Shown here: piece after piece, positions 47,247 through 57,646 of the stretch
How the letters are laid out: every line of letters begins with the position of its first letter
Numbering within the stretch: position 1 is the stretch's first letter
From: Burkholderiales bacterium 8X
GTDB taxonomy: Bacteria; Pseudomonadota; Gammaproteobacteria; Burkholderiales; Burkholderiaceae_C
Direction: 5' to 3'
Length of the DNA: 64,000 nucleotides
Assembly (NCBI GenBank): GCA_902506565.1
Contig: LR732703.1
Coordinates: 4,296,883 to 4,360,882 of the forward strand
The notes under the pieces: generated by a model
Databases searched by the model: none
The model's input: the letters and a program-made list of their open reading frames with translations, nothing else
Told to the model about the DNA's origin: nothing
Translations under genes and position numbers: made by a program

Positions 47247-48929
47247 CTACTTCTTCGCGTCGCGCAGTTCGCGCCGCAGGATCTTGCCGACCGGCGTCTT
47301 GGGCATCTCGGTGCGGAACTCGATCCGGCGGGGCTGCTTGTAGCCGGTCAGGTTGGCGCGGCAGAACTCGCGCACCTTGTCCTCGGTCAGTGCATCGCTC
47401 TTGCGCACGATCACCAGCTTGACGGCTTCGCCGGTCTTCTCGTCCGGTATGCCGACCGCGGCGCATTCGAGCACGCCGTCGATCTGGGCGACCACGTCCT
47501 CGACCTCGTTCGGGTACACGTTGAAGCCGGAGACCAGGATCATGTCCTTCTTGCGATCGACGATCTTGAAGAAGCCGCGTTCGTCGACCGTGCCGATGTC
47601 GCCCGACTTGAAGTAGCCGTCCGCCGTCATGACCTTGGCGGTTTCATCGGGCCGCTGCCAGTAGCCCGCCATCACCTGCGGACCCTTGATCGCGATCTCG
47701 CCGGCCTGCCCGGCTGCGACCTCGTTGCCCTCGTCGTCGACCAGGCGCAGGTAGGTGCTCGGAAGCGGCAGGCCGATGGTGCCGGTGTAGGCGGTGCTGG
47801 TGGTCGGGTTGCAGGTGGCCGAGGGCGAGGTCTCCGAAAGGCCGTAGCCCTCGCAGATCGGGCAGCCGGTCTTGTCGAGCCAGAGCTTGGCCACCGCGCC
47901 CTGCACCGCCATGCCGCCGCCGACCGAGACCTTGAGGTTCTTCCAGTTGACGGTGTTGAAGTCCGGATGGTTCGCAAGCCCCGCGAAAAGCGTGTTGACC
48001 GCCGGGAAGCTGTGGAAGGTGTGCTTCGAGAGCTCCTTGAGCACGCCCGCCAGATCGCGCGGATTCGGGATCAGGATGACTTTGCCGCCGGTGCGAAGCC
48101 CCAGCATCATGTTCACCGTGAACGCGAAGATGTGATAGAGCGGCAAGGCGCAGACGCTCGTGGGCTGCTCGCCGGCCGGCACCTTCTGCATCACCGGATC
48201 GTTCCAGGCCTCGGACTGCAGCACGTTGGCCACCACGTTCCGGTGCAGCAGCACCGCGCCTTTGGAGACGCCGGTGGTTCCGCCGGTGTACTGCAGCACG
48301 GCCACGTCGTCCGGGCCGATCGGCGGCGGCTGCAAGGTCTTGGCGGCGCCCTTGTCGAGCGCGTCGTTGAACTTCACCGCGCCCGGAAGGCTGAAGGCCG
48401 GTACCAGCTTCTTGACGTTGCGCACCACGTAGTTGACCAGCGCGCCCTTGAGGAAGCCGAGCCGGTCGCCCATGCTGGCCAGCACCACGTGCTTGACCGG
48501 CGTGGCCGCGATGCATTGCTGCAGCGTGCGGCCGAAGTTCTCCATGATGACGATCGCCTTGGAGCCGGAGTCCTTGAGCTGGTGCTCGAGCTCGCGCGGC
48601 GTGTAGAGCGGATTGACGTTGACCAGGATCAGCCCGGCCCGGAGGATGGCGGCCACCGCGACGGGGTACTGCGGGCAGTTCGGCATCATCACCGCGACCC
48701 GGTCGCCCTTGACGAGGCCGAGGCCCTGCAGGTAGGCGGCGAGCGCGCGGCTTTGCTTGTCGATGTCGCGGTAGGCGACGTCCTTGCCCATGAAGCTGTA
48801 GGCGGTGCGATCGGCGTACTTGCCGAAGCTCTCGTCCATGAGCGCCACCAGCGAGGGGTAGAGCGAGGCGTCGATGTCGGCCGGCACGCCGGGCGGGTAG
48901 CTGCTGAGCCAGGGTCGGTCTGCTGTCAT
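47247..48929 (-). CDS. fadD: Long-chain fatty-acid-CoA ligase
   Basis: Activates fatty acids with ATP and CoA for degradation or lipid synthesis; peripheral at the inner membrane. 560 aa from the ATG at 48929 (MTADRPWLSSYPPGVPADID); 25 extra codons upstream do not fit the family. The AMP-binding motif is LQYTGGTTGVSKGAVLLHRN; other landmarks are SVCALPLYHIFAF, GYGLSETSPSATCNP, the FACS motif DGYFKSGDIGTVDERGFFKIVDRKKDM (core GYFKSGDIG and KIVDRKKDMI) and KTPVGKILRRELR with the catalytic Lys. It follows pntB by 31 bases. Confidence 0.93.
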   Translation of the reverse strand: MTADRPWLSSYPPGVPADIDASLYPSLVALMDESFGKYADRTAYSFMGKDVAYRDIDKQSRALAAYLQGLGLVKGDRVAVMMPNCPQYPVAVAAILRAGLILVNVNPLYTPRELEHQLKDSGSKAIVIMENFGRTLQQCIAATPVKHVVLASMGDRLGFLKGALVNYVVRNVKKLVPAFSLPGAVKFNDALDKGAAKTLQPPPIGPDDVAVLQYTGGTTGVSKGAVLLHRNVVANVLQSEAWNDPVMQKVPAGEQPTSVCALPLYHIFAFTVNMMLGLRTGGKVILIPNPRDLAGVLKELSKHTFHSFPAVNTLFAGLANHPDFNTVNWKNLKVSVGGGMAVQGAVAKLWLDKTGCPICEGYGLSETSPSATCNPTTSTAYTGTIGLPLPSTYLRLVDDEGNEVAAGQAGEIAIKGPQVMAGYWQRPDETAKVMTADGYFKSGDIGTVDERGFFKIVDRKKDMILVSGFNVYPNEVEDVVAQIDGVLECAAVGIPDEKTGEAVKLVIVRKSDALTEDKVREFCRANLTGYKQPRRIEFRTEMPKTPVGKILRRELRDAKK

Positions 48930-48960
48930 GTCTCTCGTCTCGGTCGATTCTTGTCGGGTC

Positions 48961-50448
48961 TCACTCGATGGCCTTGGCCATGTCCTCGACCACCTTCTTG
49001 GCATCGCCGAAGACCATCATGGTCTTGTCCATGTAAAACAGTTCGTTGTCGAGGCCCGCGTAGCCTGCCGCCATCGAGCGCTTGTTCACGATCACGGTCT
49101 TGGCCTTGTAGGCCTCCAGGATCGGCATGCCGTAGATCGGGCTGCCCTTGGTGTGCGCGGCCGGGTTCACGACGTCGTTGGCGCCGAGGATGATGGCGAC
49201 GTCGGCCTGGCCGAATTCGCCGTTGATGTCTTCCATCTCGAAGACCTGGTCGTAGGGCACCTCGGCTTCTGCCAGCAGCACGTTCATGTGGCCGGGCATG
49301 CGACCGGCCACCGGATGGATCGCGTACTTGACCGTGATGCCGCGCTCGGTGAGCTTGGCCGCGAGTTCCTTGACCGCATGCTGCGCCCGCGCCACCGCCA
49401 GGCCGTAGCCGGGAACGATGACCACCGTCTCGGCGTTGCCCAGCACGAAGGCGGCATCGTCGGCGCTCCCGCTCTTCACCGGGCGCTGCTCCTTGGCCGC
49501 ACCGCCGGCCGTGGCCGCCTCGCCGCCGAAGCCGCCCAGGATCACGTTGAAGAACGAGCGGTTCATCGCCTTGCACATGATGTAGCTCAGGATCGCGCCC
49601 GAGCTGCCCACCAGCGAACCGGCGACGATCAGCATCGCGTTGTTCAGGCTGAAGCCGATGCCGGCCGCCGCCCAGCCCGAGTAGCTGTTGAGCATCGACA
49701 CCACCACCGGCATGTCGGCGCCGCCGATCGGGATGATGATGAGGACGCCCATCACGAAGGCCAGCAAGAGCATCAGGAAGAACGCCGTCCAGCTTTCGGT
49801 CGCGACGAACAGCAGGCCGAGGCCGATGGTCACCAGCCCGAGCACCAGGTTCAGCAGATGCTGGCCCTTGAACTGCACCGGCGCGCCCTGGAACAGGCGG
49901 AACTTGTACTTGCCCGAGAGCTTGCCGAAGGCGATGACCGAGCCGCTGAAGGTGATGGCGCCGATGGCTGCCCCCAGGAACAACTCGAGCCGGTTGCCCG
50001 CCGGAATGGCGTAGCGCGCGAAGCCGTCGACCAGGTAGGTGCCGGCCGCCGTGTTGGCGCCGATCACCGCGGGCACCGGCGGCGGCGTGATGCCGAAGGC
50101 CCAGGGCTCGACCACCGCCGCCACCGCGATGAAGACGGCCGCGAGGCCGATCATGCTGTGGAAGAAGGCGACCAGTTCCGGCATCTGGGTCATCTCGACC
50201 GTCTTGGCGCGGTAGGCGCCGTAGCCGCCGCCCACCACCAGGCCGAGCAGCACCCAGGCCATGCCGCGCGCGTTGCCGGCCGAGAGCTGCACGATCAGCG
50301 CGGCGGTGGTGAGGATGGCGATCGCCATGCCGACCATGCCGAAGATGTTGCCCCGCACCGAGGTGGTCGGATGGCTCAGGCCCTTCAGGGCCTGGATGAA
50401 GCAGACGCTGGCCACCAGGTAGAGCAGCGTGACGACATTCATGCTCAT
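48961..50448 (-). CDS. pntB: NAD(P) transhydrogenase, beta subunit
   Basis: Proton-translocating transhydrogenase subunit that binds NADP(H) and forms most of the membrane channel. 495 aa. About nine helices occupy the first 290 residues, from TLLYLVASVCFIQALKGLSHP to GAILSYIMCKAMNRSF. The soluble domain III has VIVPGYGLAVARAQHAV, IHPVAGRMPGHMNVLLAEA, the NADP-binding IILGANDVVNPAA and KTVIVNKRSMAAGYAGLDN, all standard. It is the last of three pnt genes and lies 62 bases after pntAB. Confidence 0.96.
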   Translation of the reverse strand: MSMNVVTLLYLVASVCFIQALKGLSHPTTSVRGNIFGMVGMAIAILTTAALIVQLSAGNARGMAWVLLGLVVGGGYGAYRAKTVEMTQMPELVAFFHSMIGLAAVFIAVAAVVEPWAFGITPPPVPAVIGANTAAGTYLVDGFARYAIPAGNRLELFLGAAIGAITFSGSVIAFGKLSGKYKFRLFQGAPVQFKGQHLLNLVLGLVTIGLGLLFVATESWTAFFLMLLLAFVMGVLIIIPIGGADMPVVVSMLNSYSGWAAAGIGFSLNNAMLIVAGSLVGSSGAILSYIMCKAMNRSFFNVILGGFGGEAATAGGAAKEQRPVKSGSADDAAFVLGNAETVVIVPGYGLAVARAQHAVKELAAKLTERGITVKYAIHPVAGRMPGHMNVLLAEAEVPYDQVFEMEDINGEFGQADVAIILGANDVVNPAAHTKGSPIYGMPILEAYKAKTVIVNKRSMAAGYAGLDNELFYMDKTMMVFGDAKKVVEDMAKAIE

Positions 50449-50510
50449 GGCCGCGTCTCCCCGTCATGCGCGAGGAACGCGTCGGCCTTGCCGGATCGTG
50501 GGTCGGTCAT

Positions 50511-50831
50511 TCAGTGGCCCTCCGCCTTGGCCGGCGTCTTGCGGTCCTTCTTCTTGAACATCTCGAGCATCCGCCGCGTCACCAGGAAGCCGCCGAACAC
50601 GTTGACCGCCGCCAGCGCGACCGCCAGCACGCCCATGGTCTTGCCGAGGTAGGTCTCGGTGAGCGCAGCCGCCAGCATGGCGCCGACGATCACGATGGCG
50701 GAGATCGCATTGGTCACCGCCATGAGCGGCGTGTGCAATGCCGGCGTGACGGTCCAGACCACGTGGTAGCCGACGTAGATCGCCAGCACGAAGATGATCA
50801 GGTTGATGACGGTATGGGAGACGGGATCCAT
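50511..50831 (-). CDS. pntAB: NAD(P) transhydrogenase, alpha subunit part 2
   Basis: Small membrane subunit of 106 aa carrying the helices that in E. coli are fused to PntA. It begins MDPVSHTVINLIIFVLAIYVGYHVVW and contains HTPLMAVTNAISAIVIVGAM, the family pattern, then a third helix and FGGFLVTRRMLEMFKKK. The split-alpha arrangement pntAA-pntAB-pntB is common in Alpha- and Betaproteobacteria. It starts 37 bases after pntAA. Confidence 0.96.
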   Translation of the reverse strand: MDPVSHTVINLIIFVLAIYVGYHVVWTVTPALHTPLMAVTNAISAIVIVGAMLAAALTETYLGKTMGVLAVALAAVNVFGGFLVTRRMLEMFKKKDRKTPAKAEGH

Positions 50832-50868
50832 GGTGCGAGTCCTTTTTTCTCGTGGCGGCTTCGAAGGC

Positions 50869-51999
<1,131 letters not shown>

Positions 52000-52244
52000 G
52001 GGAGTCTCCTCGGTACAGCGTTTTGATTCGGGCCGAGCTTACCCGAAGACCCGGCGCAAGCAGACCCCTCGGCGACCCTGCGCCACGCCTCGCGACCGGC
52101 CTGCAGCATAGGCCCAAAGGCCGAGGCCGAAGCCATGCAAGACCTCTGTTCGGCGGCCCCTTCCGTCGTTACATTAGCGCCAGGCGCAGGCACGGCACAA
52201 AGATGGCCGACCTGTACCGCACAAAGACTTCAGGGAGTTTCCAC

Positions 52245-53006
52245 ATGCGAATAGCGGCGTTGAAAGACGAGGCCGGAGAGTTCGAGGCCATTCGTCAAGC
52301 CATCGAGGACACCGGTCATGATTGCCACGGCCTGGGCGACGAGCAACTCCTCCTGGCGTGCCTCCGCAGGAATGCCTGCGACCTGCTCATCCTCGACCTC
52401 AAGCTGCCCGAACTCGATCGGCTTCGCCTGGTCAAGCGGCTGCGCCAGGAGTTCGGGGCGCGGCTGCCCATCTTGTCGGTCGCGGCTTCTCGCCACGAGC
52501 AGGACATGGTCGATGCGCTCAGCGCCGGCGCCGACGACTTCATGGCCAAGCCGTGGCGCACCTCGGAGCTTCAGGCCCGGGTGCATGCGCTGTTGCGGCG
52601 CAGCCACCAGCACCTGGACGAAAGCGTGCTCAATTTCGGCCCGTTCCGCTTCTACCTGGCGACCCGCACGCTGCAGGTCAACGGCAGGCCGATCGTGCTG
52701 AAGTCCCGCGAGTACGACCTGGCGCTCTTCCTCTTCAAGAACATCGGCCGGCTGCTCACCCGCGAGCAATTGATGAGCTCGGTCTGGGGCAGCGGCCTCG
52801 AAGGGCCGACCCGCTCGCTCGACACCCACATGTCCCGGCTTCGCACCAAGCTGGGCCTGCGCCCGGCCCATGGCGTGCTGCTTTCCGCGGCCTACGGGCA
52901 CGGCTATCGGCTCGAGTTCATTCGCAGCGACGCCTTCGATTCGCAGGCTGCGGTCGGCGACATGAATGCCGGCGAACTCTCCGACACCACGCAAGGCGCC
53001 CTATGA
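52245..53006 (+). CDS. OmpR-family response regulator, orphan
   Basis: 253 aa from the ATG at 52245, with AGGGAG upstream at good spacing; the frame reaches back to 51957 but that part is antisense to pntAA and its leader. The receiver domain has the acidic pair Asp8-Glu9, the phosphorylatable Asp51 in LLILDLKLPELD, Ser78 or a neighbour as the switch residue, and Lys102-Pro103 in FMAKPWR. The winged-helix domain (about 128-230) contains LKSREYDLALFLFKNIGRLLTREQL and LDTHMSRLRTKLGL, typical of OmpR/PhoB. No histidine kinase gene is adjacent, so the input is unknown. The stop overlaps the DUF4019 start by four bases. Confidence 0.92.
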   Translation: MRIAALKDEAGEFEAIRQAIEDTGHDCHGLGDEQLLLACLRRNACDLLILDLKLPELDRLRLVKRLRQEFGARLPILSVAASRHEQDMVDALSAGADDFMAKPWRTSELQARVHALLRRSHQHLDESVLNFGPFRFYLATRTLQVNGRPIVLKSREYDLALFLFKNIGRLLTREQLMSSVWGSGLEGPTRSLDTHMSRLRTKLGLRPAHGVLLSAAYGHGYRLEFIRSDAFDSQAAVGDMNAGELSDTTQGAL

Positions 53007-53479
53007 CGAACACACCCAAGAGCTGGCACCGCAGCCACATGGCGCACCGCATCGCAGCCGCGATGCTGTGGTTGGGCATGCTTCTCGGCGGCATCGCGAC
53101 GACCGCTCGTGCGCAGGAAGCCGACGCCGGCGAAATGGTCAAAGCCGCTTTGCAGGCCATCCAGATGATCGACCAGAACAAGATCGGCACGCTATGGGCC
53201 GGTGCCACGCCTGCCGCTCGCAAGCGCGTCACCGAAGCCGACTTCAAGGCTCAGGTCGGCAAGGCACGCACGCCGCTCGGCGCCCCCGTCAAGCGCAGCT
53301 GGATCGGCGTCGGCCGACAGACGGTCGCCGATGCGGATGCCGAGCTCGCGGGCGACTATGTCAGCGTCGAATTCGAATCGAGCTTCGGCAGCAAGCCCGA
53401 AGCCAAGGTCCGCGAGCTGGTGACCTTCCATCTCGATGCCGACCGTGCCTGGCGGTTTTCGGGCTACGTCATTCGATAG
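53003..53479 (+). CDS. DUF4019-type exported protein
   Basis: 158 aa. The ATG at 53003 overlaps the response-regulator stop (ATGA). A signal peptide is visible (MAHRIAAAMLWLGMLLGGIATTARAQ, cut after ARA), so the product is probably periplasmic. The rest, with KAALQAIQMIDQNKIGTLWAGA, ARKRVTEADFKAQV, RTPLGAPVKRSWIGVGR and VSVEFESSFGSKPEAKVREL, resembles DUF4019 proteins, a small family of unknown function. Coupling to a response regulator suggests it is a target or a sensor accessory of that pathway; this is inference. Confidence 0.75.
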   Translation: MTNTPKSWHRSHMAHRIAAAMLWLGMLLGGIATTARAQEADAGEMVKAALQAIQMIDQNKIGTLWAGATPAARKRVTEADFKAQVGKARTPLGAPVKRSWIGVGRQTVADADAELAGDYVSVEFESSFGSKPEAKVRELVTFHLDADRAWRFSGYVIR

Positions 53480-53489
53480 CCCGGAACGA

Positions 53490-54599
53490 CTAGCCTGCGC
53501 TCGCGATCACCCCGCCGCCCAGGCAGACGTCGCCGTCATAGAGCACGGCCGATTGGCCGGGCGTCGCTGCCCACTGCGGCTCGCCGAACGCCAGGCTGAA
53601 GCTGCCGTCCTGCTGCACCGCGAGCTCGCAGGCGGCGTCGGCCTGGCGATAGCGCGACTTGGCCGAAAGCGGCCCCCCCGCCGGCGGCGCACCCGCGATC
53701 CAGCTCGCATCGTCCGCAACGATCGTCCTCGACAGCAGCCACGGATGATCGTGCCCCTGCACCACCCACAGCGTGTTGGTCGCCATGTCCTTGCGGGCGA
53801 CAAACCAGGGTGCGTGTTCGCCCGCGCCGCGCGCGGCGCCCTTTTCCTTCAAGCCGCCGATGCCGAGTCCCTGGCGCTGGCCGAGCGTGTAGAAGCTCAG
53901 GCCCTGGTGCTCGCCGATCCGCCGTCCGCGTTCGTCCTTGATCGGGCCCGGCTCCTTGGAGATGTAGCGGTTGAGGAACTCGCGAAACGGCCGCTCGCCG
54001 ATGAAGCAGATGCCGGTCGAATCCTTCTTGCGCGCATTCGGCAACCGGATTTCGTCCGCGATCTGCCGCACCTGCGTCTTGTGCAGCTCGCCCACCGGAA
54101 AGAGCGTCTTCGAGAGCTGCGCCTGGTCGAGCCGATGCAGGAAGTAGCTTTGGTCCTTGGACGGATCGAGGCCCTTCAAGAGCTCGAACCCGCCGGAGGC
54201 CGCGTTCTGCCGCACGCGCGCATAGTGCCCGGTCGCGATCTTCTCGGCGCCGAGCCGCATCGCATGATCGAGGAAGGCCTTGAACTTGATCTCTGCATTG
54301 CACAGCACGTCCGGGTTGGGCGTGCGGCCCGCCTGGTACTCGCGCAGGAACTCCGCAAACACCCGGTCCTTGTAGTCGGCCGCGAAGTTGACATGCTCGA
54401 TCTCGATGCCCAGCACGTCCGCCACGCTGGCGGCGTCGATGAAGTCGATGTTCGACGAGCAATATTCGCTGTCGTCGTCGTCTTCCCAGTTCTTCATGAA
54501 GATGCCGACCACCTCGTGGCCCTGCTGCTTCAAGAGGTGCGCCGTCACAGCCGAGTCCACGCCGCCGCTCAGCCCCACCACGATCCGCTGGCGGTTCAC
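53490..54599 (-). CDS. mnmA: tRNA 2-thiouridylase MnmA
   Basis: Adds sulfur to U34 of tRNAs for Lys, Glu and Gln, ensuring codon reading. 369 aa. The ATP-PPi loop SGGVDS is at 11-16. The two catalytic cysteines are Cys100 ([14 protein letters not shown]) and Cys198 ([13 protein letters not shown]). Other landmarks: [19 protein letters not shown] and [14 protein letters not shown]. The ATG at 54599 overlaps the stop of the oxidoreductase gene (ATGA), which probably drives its expression. Confidence 0.97.
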   Translation of the reverse strand: MNRQRIVVGLSGGVDSAVTAHLLKQQGHEVVGIFMKNWEDDDDSEYCSSNIDFIDAASVADVLGIEIEHVNFAADYKDRVFAEFLREYQAGRTPNPDVLCNAEIKFKAFLDHAMRLGAEKIATGHYARVRQNAASGGFELLKGLDPSKDQSYFLHRLDQAQLSKTLFPVGELHKTQVRQIADEIRLPNARKKDSTGICFIGERPFREFLNRYISKEPGPIKDERGRRIGEHQGLSFYTLGQRQGLGIGGLKEKGAARGAGEHAPWFVARKDMATNTLWVVQGHDHPWLLSRTIVADDASWIAGAPPAGGPLSAKSRYRQADAACELAVQQDGSFSLAFGEPQWAATPGQSAVLYDGDVCLGGGVIASAG

Positions 54600-55651
54600 G
54601 ACAGCGATTCGCTCGGCGCCGGCTGCAGGCCTCGTGGCTGCTGTTGCTGCCCTTGTTGCCGCTCGTTTTCGTGCAACAACAGGCTGCTCAGGATCTCGTA
54701 CGACCTGAGGCGCGCTTCATGGTCGAACACCTGCGACGTGATCATCAGCTCGTCGGCGCCGGTCCGCTCGATGAAGGCCTCGACCCCAGCCTTCACGGTC
54801 GCGGCCGAGCCGACGGCCGAGCACGACAACACCGAGTCGAGCAACGCGTTCTCTGCCATGCCGAGCTTTTGCCGGTAGCCCTCGACCGGAGGCGGAAGGC
54901 GTCCGGGTCGGCCGCTTCGCAGGTTGACGAAGGCCTGCTGCCAGGAAGTGGCGCGAAATTCCGCTTCTTCGTCCGTCTCGGCGGCGAACACGTTGAAGCC
55001 GAGCATCACGTGGGGCTTGGCCAGCCGGGCCGATGGCTTGAAGGTGTCGCGGTAGATCTGGATGGCCTGCAACATCTGCTGCGGCGCGAAGTGCGATGCG
55101 AAGGCGTACGGCAAGCCGAGGTGAGCCGCCAGCTGTGCGCCGAAGGTGCTCGAGCCGAGGATCCAGACCGGCACCTCGAGCCCCATGCCGGGCACTGCGC
55201 GCACGGTCTGCACCGGCTCCTTCGACATGAAGTCCATGAGCTCGACCACGTCCTGCGGGAACTGGTCCGCATCCGATTGCAGGTCGCGCCGGAGCGCGCG
55301 AGCGGTGCGCTGGTCGGAACCCGGCGCGCGGCCCAGGCCCAGGTCGATGCGGCCGGGGTAGAGCGACTCGAGGGTGCCGAACTGCTCGGCGATGACCAGT
55401 GGCGAGTGGTTGGGCAACATCACGCCGCCTGCCCCGATCCGGATGGTCGAGGTGCCGGCGCCGATGTAGGCCAGCAGCACCGAGGTCGCCGCGCTGGCGA
55501 TGCCGGGCATGCCGTGATGCTCGGCCAGCCAGTAGCGGCGGTACCCGAGCCGCTCGCCCGCCTGCGCGAGGCTGAGCGAATTGCGGAACGACTGGGCAGC
55601 GGTGCTGCCCTCGGTGATGGGAGAAAGATCGAGGATCGAAAGCGGGATCAT
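54596..55651 (-). CDS. Luciferase-like (LLM class) flavin-dependent oxidoreductase
   Basis: 351 aa, bacterial-luciferase-like monooxygenase fold of the MsnO8 type. It begins [24 protein letters not shown], and has [15 protein letters not shown]-like [40 protein letters not shown] and [14 protein letters not shown], all typical. The substrate of this group is usually unknown. The C-terminus has a Gln/Pro-rich tail ([15 protein letters not shown]). It is the upstream partner of mnmA. Family call is sound, reaction not predictable. Confidence 0.9.
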   Translation of the reverse strand: MIPLSILDLSPITEGSTAAQSFRNSLSLAQAGERLGYRRYWLAEHHGMPGIASAATSVLLAYIGAGTSTIRIGAGGVMLPNHSPLVIAEQFGTLESLYPGRIDLGLGRAPGSDQRTARALRRDLQSDADQFPQDVVELMDFMSKEPVQTVRAVPGMGLEVPVWILGSSTFGAQLAAHLGLPYAFASHFAPQQMLQAIQIYRDTFKPSARLAKPHVMLGFNVFAAETDEEAEFRATSWQQAFVNLRSGRPGRLPPPVEGYRQKLGMAENALLDSVLSCSAVGSAATVKAGVEAFIERTGADELMITSQVFDHEARLRSYEILSSLLLHENERQQGQQQQPRGLQPAPSESLS

Positions 55652-55748
55652 GGCGGGGCGGTCTTGCTGCGGATCCCCTATCTTGATCCAGACTGCGGCC
55701 CGCCGGCGCGGGCTCCCGGCAAAAGCCCTCCAGCCGGCGACGGACTGA

Positions 55749-57575
55749 CTAGGTGCCGCTGGCCGTCACCTTGCATTGCAGGCTGAAGGACAGCGCGCTC
55801 GATGCCGGCATTCTCGGCAGCGACAAGCCTCCCGTGCCGGTCAGTGCGCCGATGCTGACGAGCGCACCAGGACAGACCGCGCCGTTCGATGCCGTACATG
55901 AGGCGGTGCTCGACACGCTGCAATCCAGCCCGGTCGCCGGAATCTGGTCGCGCAAGACCGCGCCGTCGACCGCAGCCGGTCCGTTGTTCACCACCTGCAG
56001 CGTGTAGGTGACGTTCTGGCCGGTGCGAGCCGTGGTGGGGTTGACCAGCTTGGACACGGCCAGGTCGACCTTCGGCGTGTTGGTGAAGGTGCAGTTGAGG
56101 TCGTCGGTATCGGTCGCCGTGAAACTGAAATTGGCGCCCACGCCAGTCGGGGTTTGGCCGCCGGCCGCAGCGTTGGTGCAGGCGTAGCTGGTTTGATAGC
56201 GGGGCAGGACATTGGGCTGGGCGCCCTCCACCACGCTGTAGGTGGTACCCGGCACCAAGGGCACCACGAGGGGCAGGCTGTCGATCGATGCGCCGGAGCC
56301 CGTCGTCGTTCGAACGGCAATGCCTTCGGGGTTTCCTCCGACGGACATGATGAACTGATCGGTCGCGACATCCCGTGGACCGCCCAGCGCCTTCTGCAAC
56401 CTCAACTCGCGCACCCTGATGAAGGTGATCGACGCGGTCGATGGTGGGTCGAGTCCGACCAGCCCGGTGACGTTCGCGGGCGTGTTGGTGTAGGTGCCTG
56501 CGGTGTCGGATGTCACATCGACGGAAATGGTGCATGACCGGGCACCGGCCGGCAGGGTGCCGTTCCGGGCGATCAGCAGCGTCCCTCTGGGTGCCACCAA
56601 CGGAACGGCGGGAAAGCTGCAAGTCGTCGTCAGGTTCGGCAGCGGCGCGAACTTGAGGCCGACCGGCAAGGTCTCGACGAATTGCCAACCCGACTTCACC
56701 AGCAGGTCATCCCGGTTCGTGATCGTGAAAGTCATCCTTGCAGGCAAGTTGGTCGCGAAGGCTCCGTCCTTCAGGGGGCCCCTGGCGAACTCCTTGTCGA
56801 GCTTCGGGGTCACGTCGAGGACGGCGAGGTTGTCGAATGCGAAATCGTTGCCGTCCGACGCGAATTGCGCGTTCTTGACCAGCAATTTCAGCGACCCGCT
56901 CTTGGACAGGTACGGCAATGCGCCGCGGACCTTCATGGCTCCAACGTAATCGTCATTGCTCGCGCAGGGTGTCAAAGGCGCCGAGTTCAAGGGCTGCTGC
57001 AAGGCCCCATCGAGGAAAAAGAAGTTGAGCTGTGCCTGTTTCAGGAACCGGATGCAGCTGATGTCGACGACATCGAGATTCAGTGTGTAGAACCGGTTCA
57101 GCTGCACCGAAACCGGCGACACGGTTTCAAGCACAATGCCGTCCCCATCGTTGATGGGTGGCGTGTAGGTGTACTCGAGAAGAATACTGTTGCGGTTTGC
57201 TGCGGCTGCCCCCAGACCCTGCAACTTTGCCATTTCATCCGCAAGCTTCCTCAGATCACTCAGGTTGTCAGCCGAACAATTGAAAGGCTCAGCATTCGTG
57301 CGGGAGAAGACCAAGCCGTTGCAATCCCTCGTCGAGCTGTACCAAGGCGAAGTCGAGTACCTCATGTTCGATGCAGCTGCCGAGCCGGTGTAGCTCCTCA
57401 GCGTCTGACCCATTGCGGAGCTAAATCTGTTCTCGAAGTCTTCGAGGAACACGACACTCGCCGGCGCCGGTATTCCCGGTGCTGCCATCGCGGCCGAGGA
57501 CAGGCTTGCCATCGCGAGTACGGCGGAAGCAGCCGCGAGACCGCGCAAGAGCTTCACCCGATTCCGGTTCTTCAT
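55749..57575 (-). CDS. Exported DUF11-repeat protein
   Basis: 608 aa from the ATG at 57575 ([21 protein letters not shown]), preceded by GGGAG; an ATG at 57587 would add four residues. The signal peptide probably ends at SSAAMA-APG. Residues about 40-260 have no assignment ([17 protein letters not shown] onward, with several Cys). Two or three DUF11-like beta-sandwich units follow, for example [31 protein letters not shown] (core [11 protein letters not shown]), then a prealbumin-like part with [16 protein letters not shown] and [19 protein letters not shown]. The last 110 residues are paralogous to the end of the neighbouring vWA protein (both end near CxVTASGT). It is the last gene of the three-gene operon. 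Likely surface or periplasmic; function unknown. Confidence 0.72.
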   Translation of the reverse strand: MKNRNRVKLLRGLAAASAVLAMASLSSAAMAAPGIPAPASVVFLEDFENRFSSAMGQTLRSYTGSAAASNMRYSTSPWYSSTRDCNGLVFSRTNAEPFNCSADNLSDLRKLADEMAKLQGLGAAAANRNSILLEYTYTPPINDGDGIVLETVSPVSVQLNRFYTLNLDVVDISCIRFLKQAQLNFFFLDGALQQPLNSAPLTPCASNDDYVGAMKVRGALPYLSKSGSLKLLVKNAQFASDGNDFAFDNLAVLDVTPKLDKEFARGPLKDGAFATNLPARMTFTITNRDDLLVKSGWQFVETLPVGLKFAPLPNLTTTCSFPAVPLVAPRGTLLIARNGTLPAGARSCTISVDVTSDTAGTYTNTPANVTGLVGLDPPSTASITFIRVRELRLQKALGGPRDVATDQFIMSVGGNPEGIAVRTTTGSGASIDSLPLVVPLVPGTTYSVVEGAQPNVLPRYQTSYACTNAAAGGQTPTGVGANFSFTATDTDDLNCTFTNTPKVDLAVSKLVNPTTARTGQNVTYTLQVVNNGPAAVDGAVLRDQIPATGLDCSVSSTASCTASNGAVCPGALVSIGALTGTGGLSLPRMPASSALSFSLQCKVTASGT

Positions 57576-57646
57576 TACTTCTCCCATAAACACCTCTATT
57601 GGTGCATTTCGACGACGACGCGAACGCGACACAAACAATCCGCCAG

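Noticed and set aside
53436-54878. Long + strand open frame across mnmA and the oxidoreductase gene
   Set aside because: It is antisense to two clear enzymes and its product is Arg/His-rich without family features; high GC makes such shadow frames common throughout this window.
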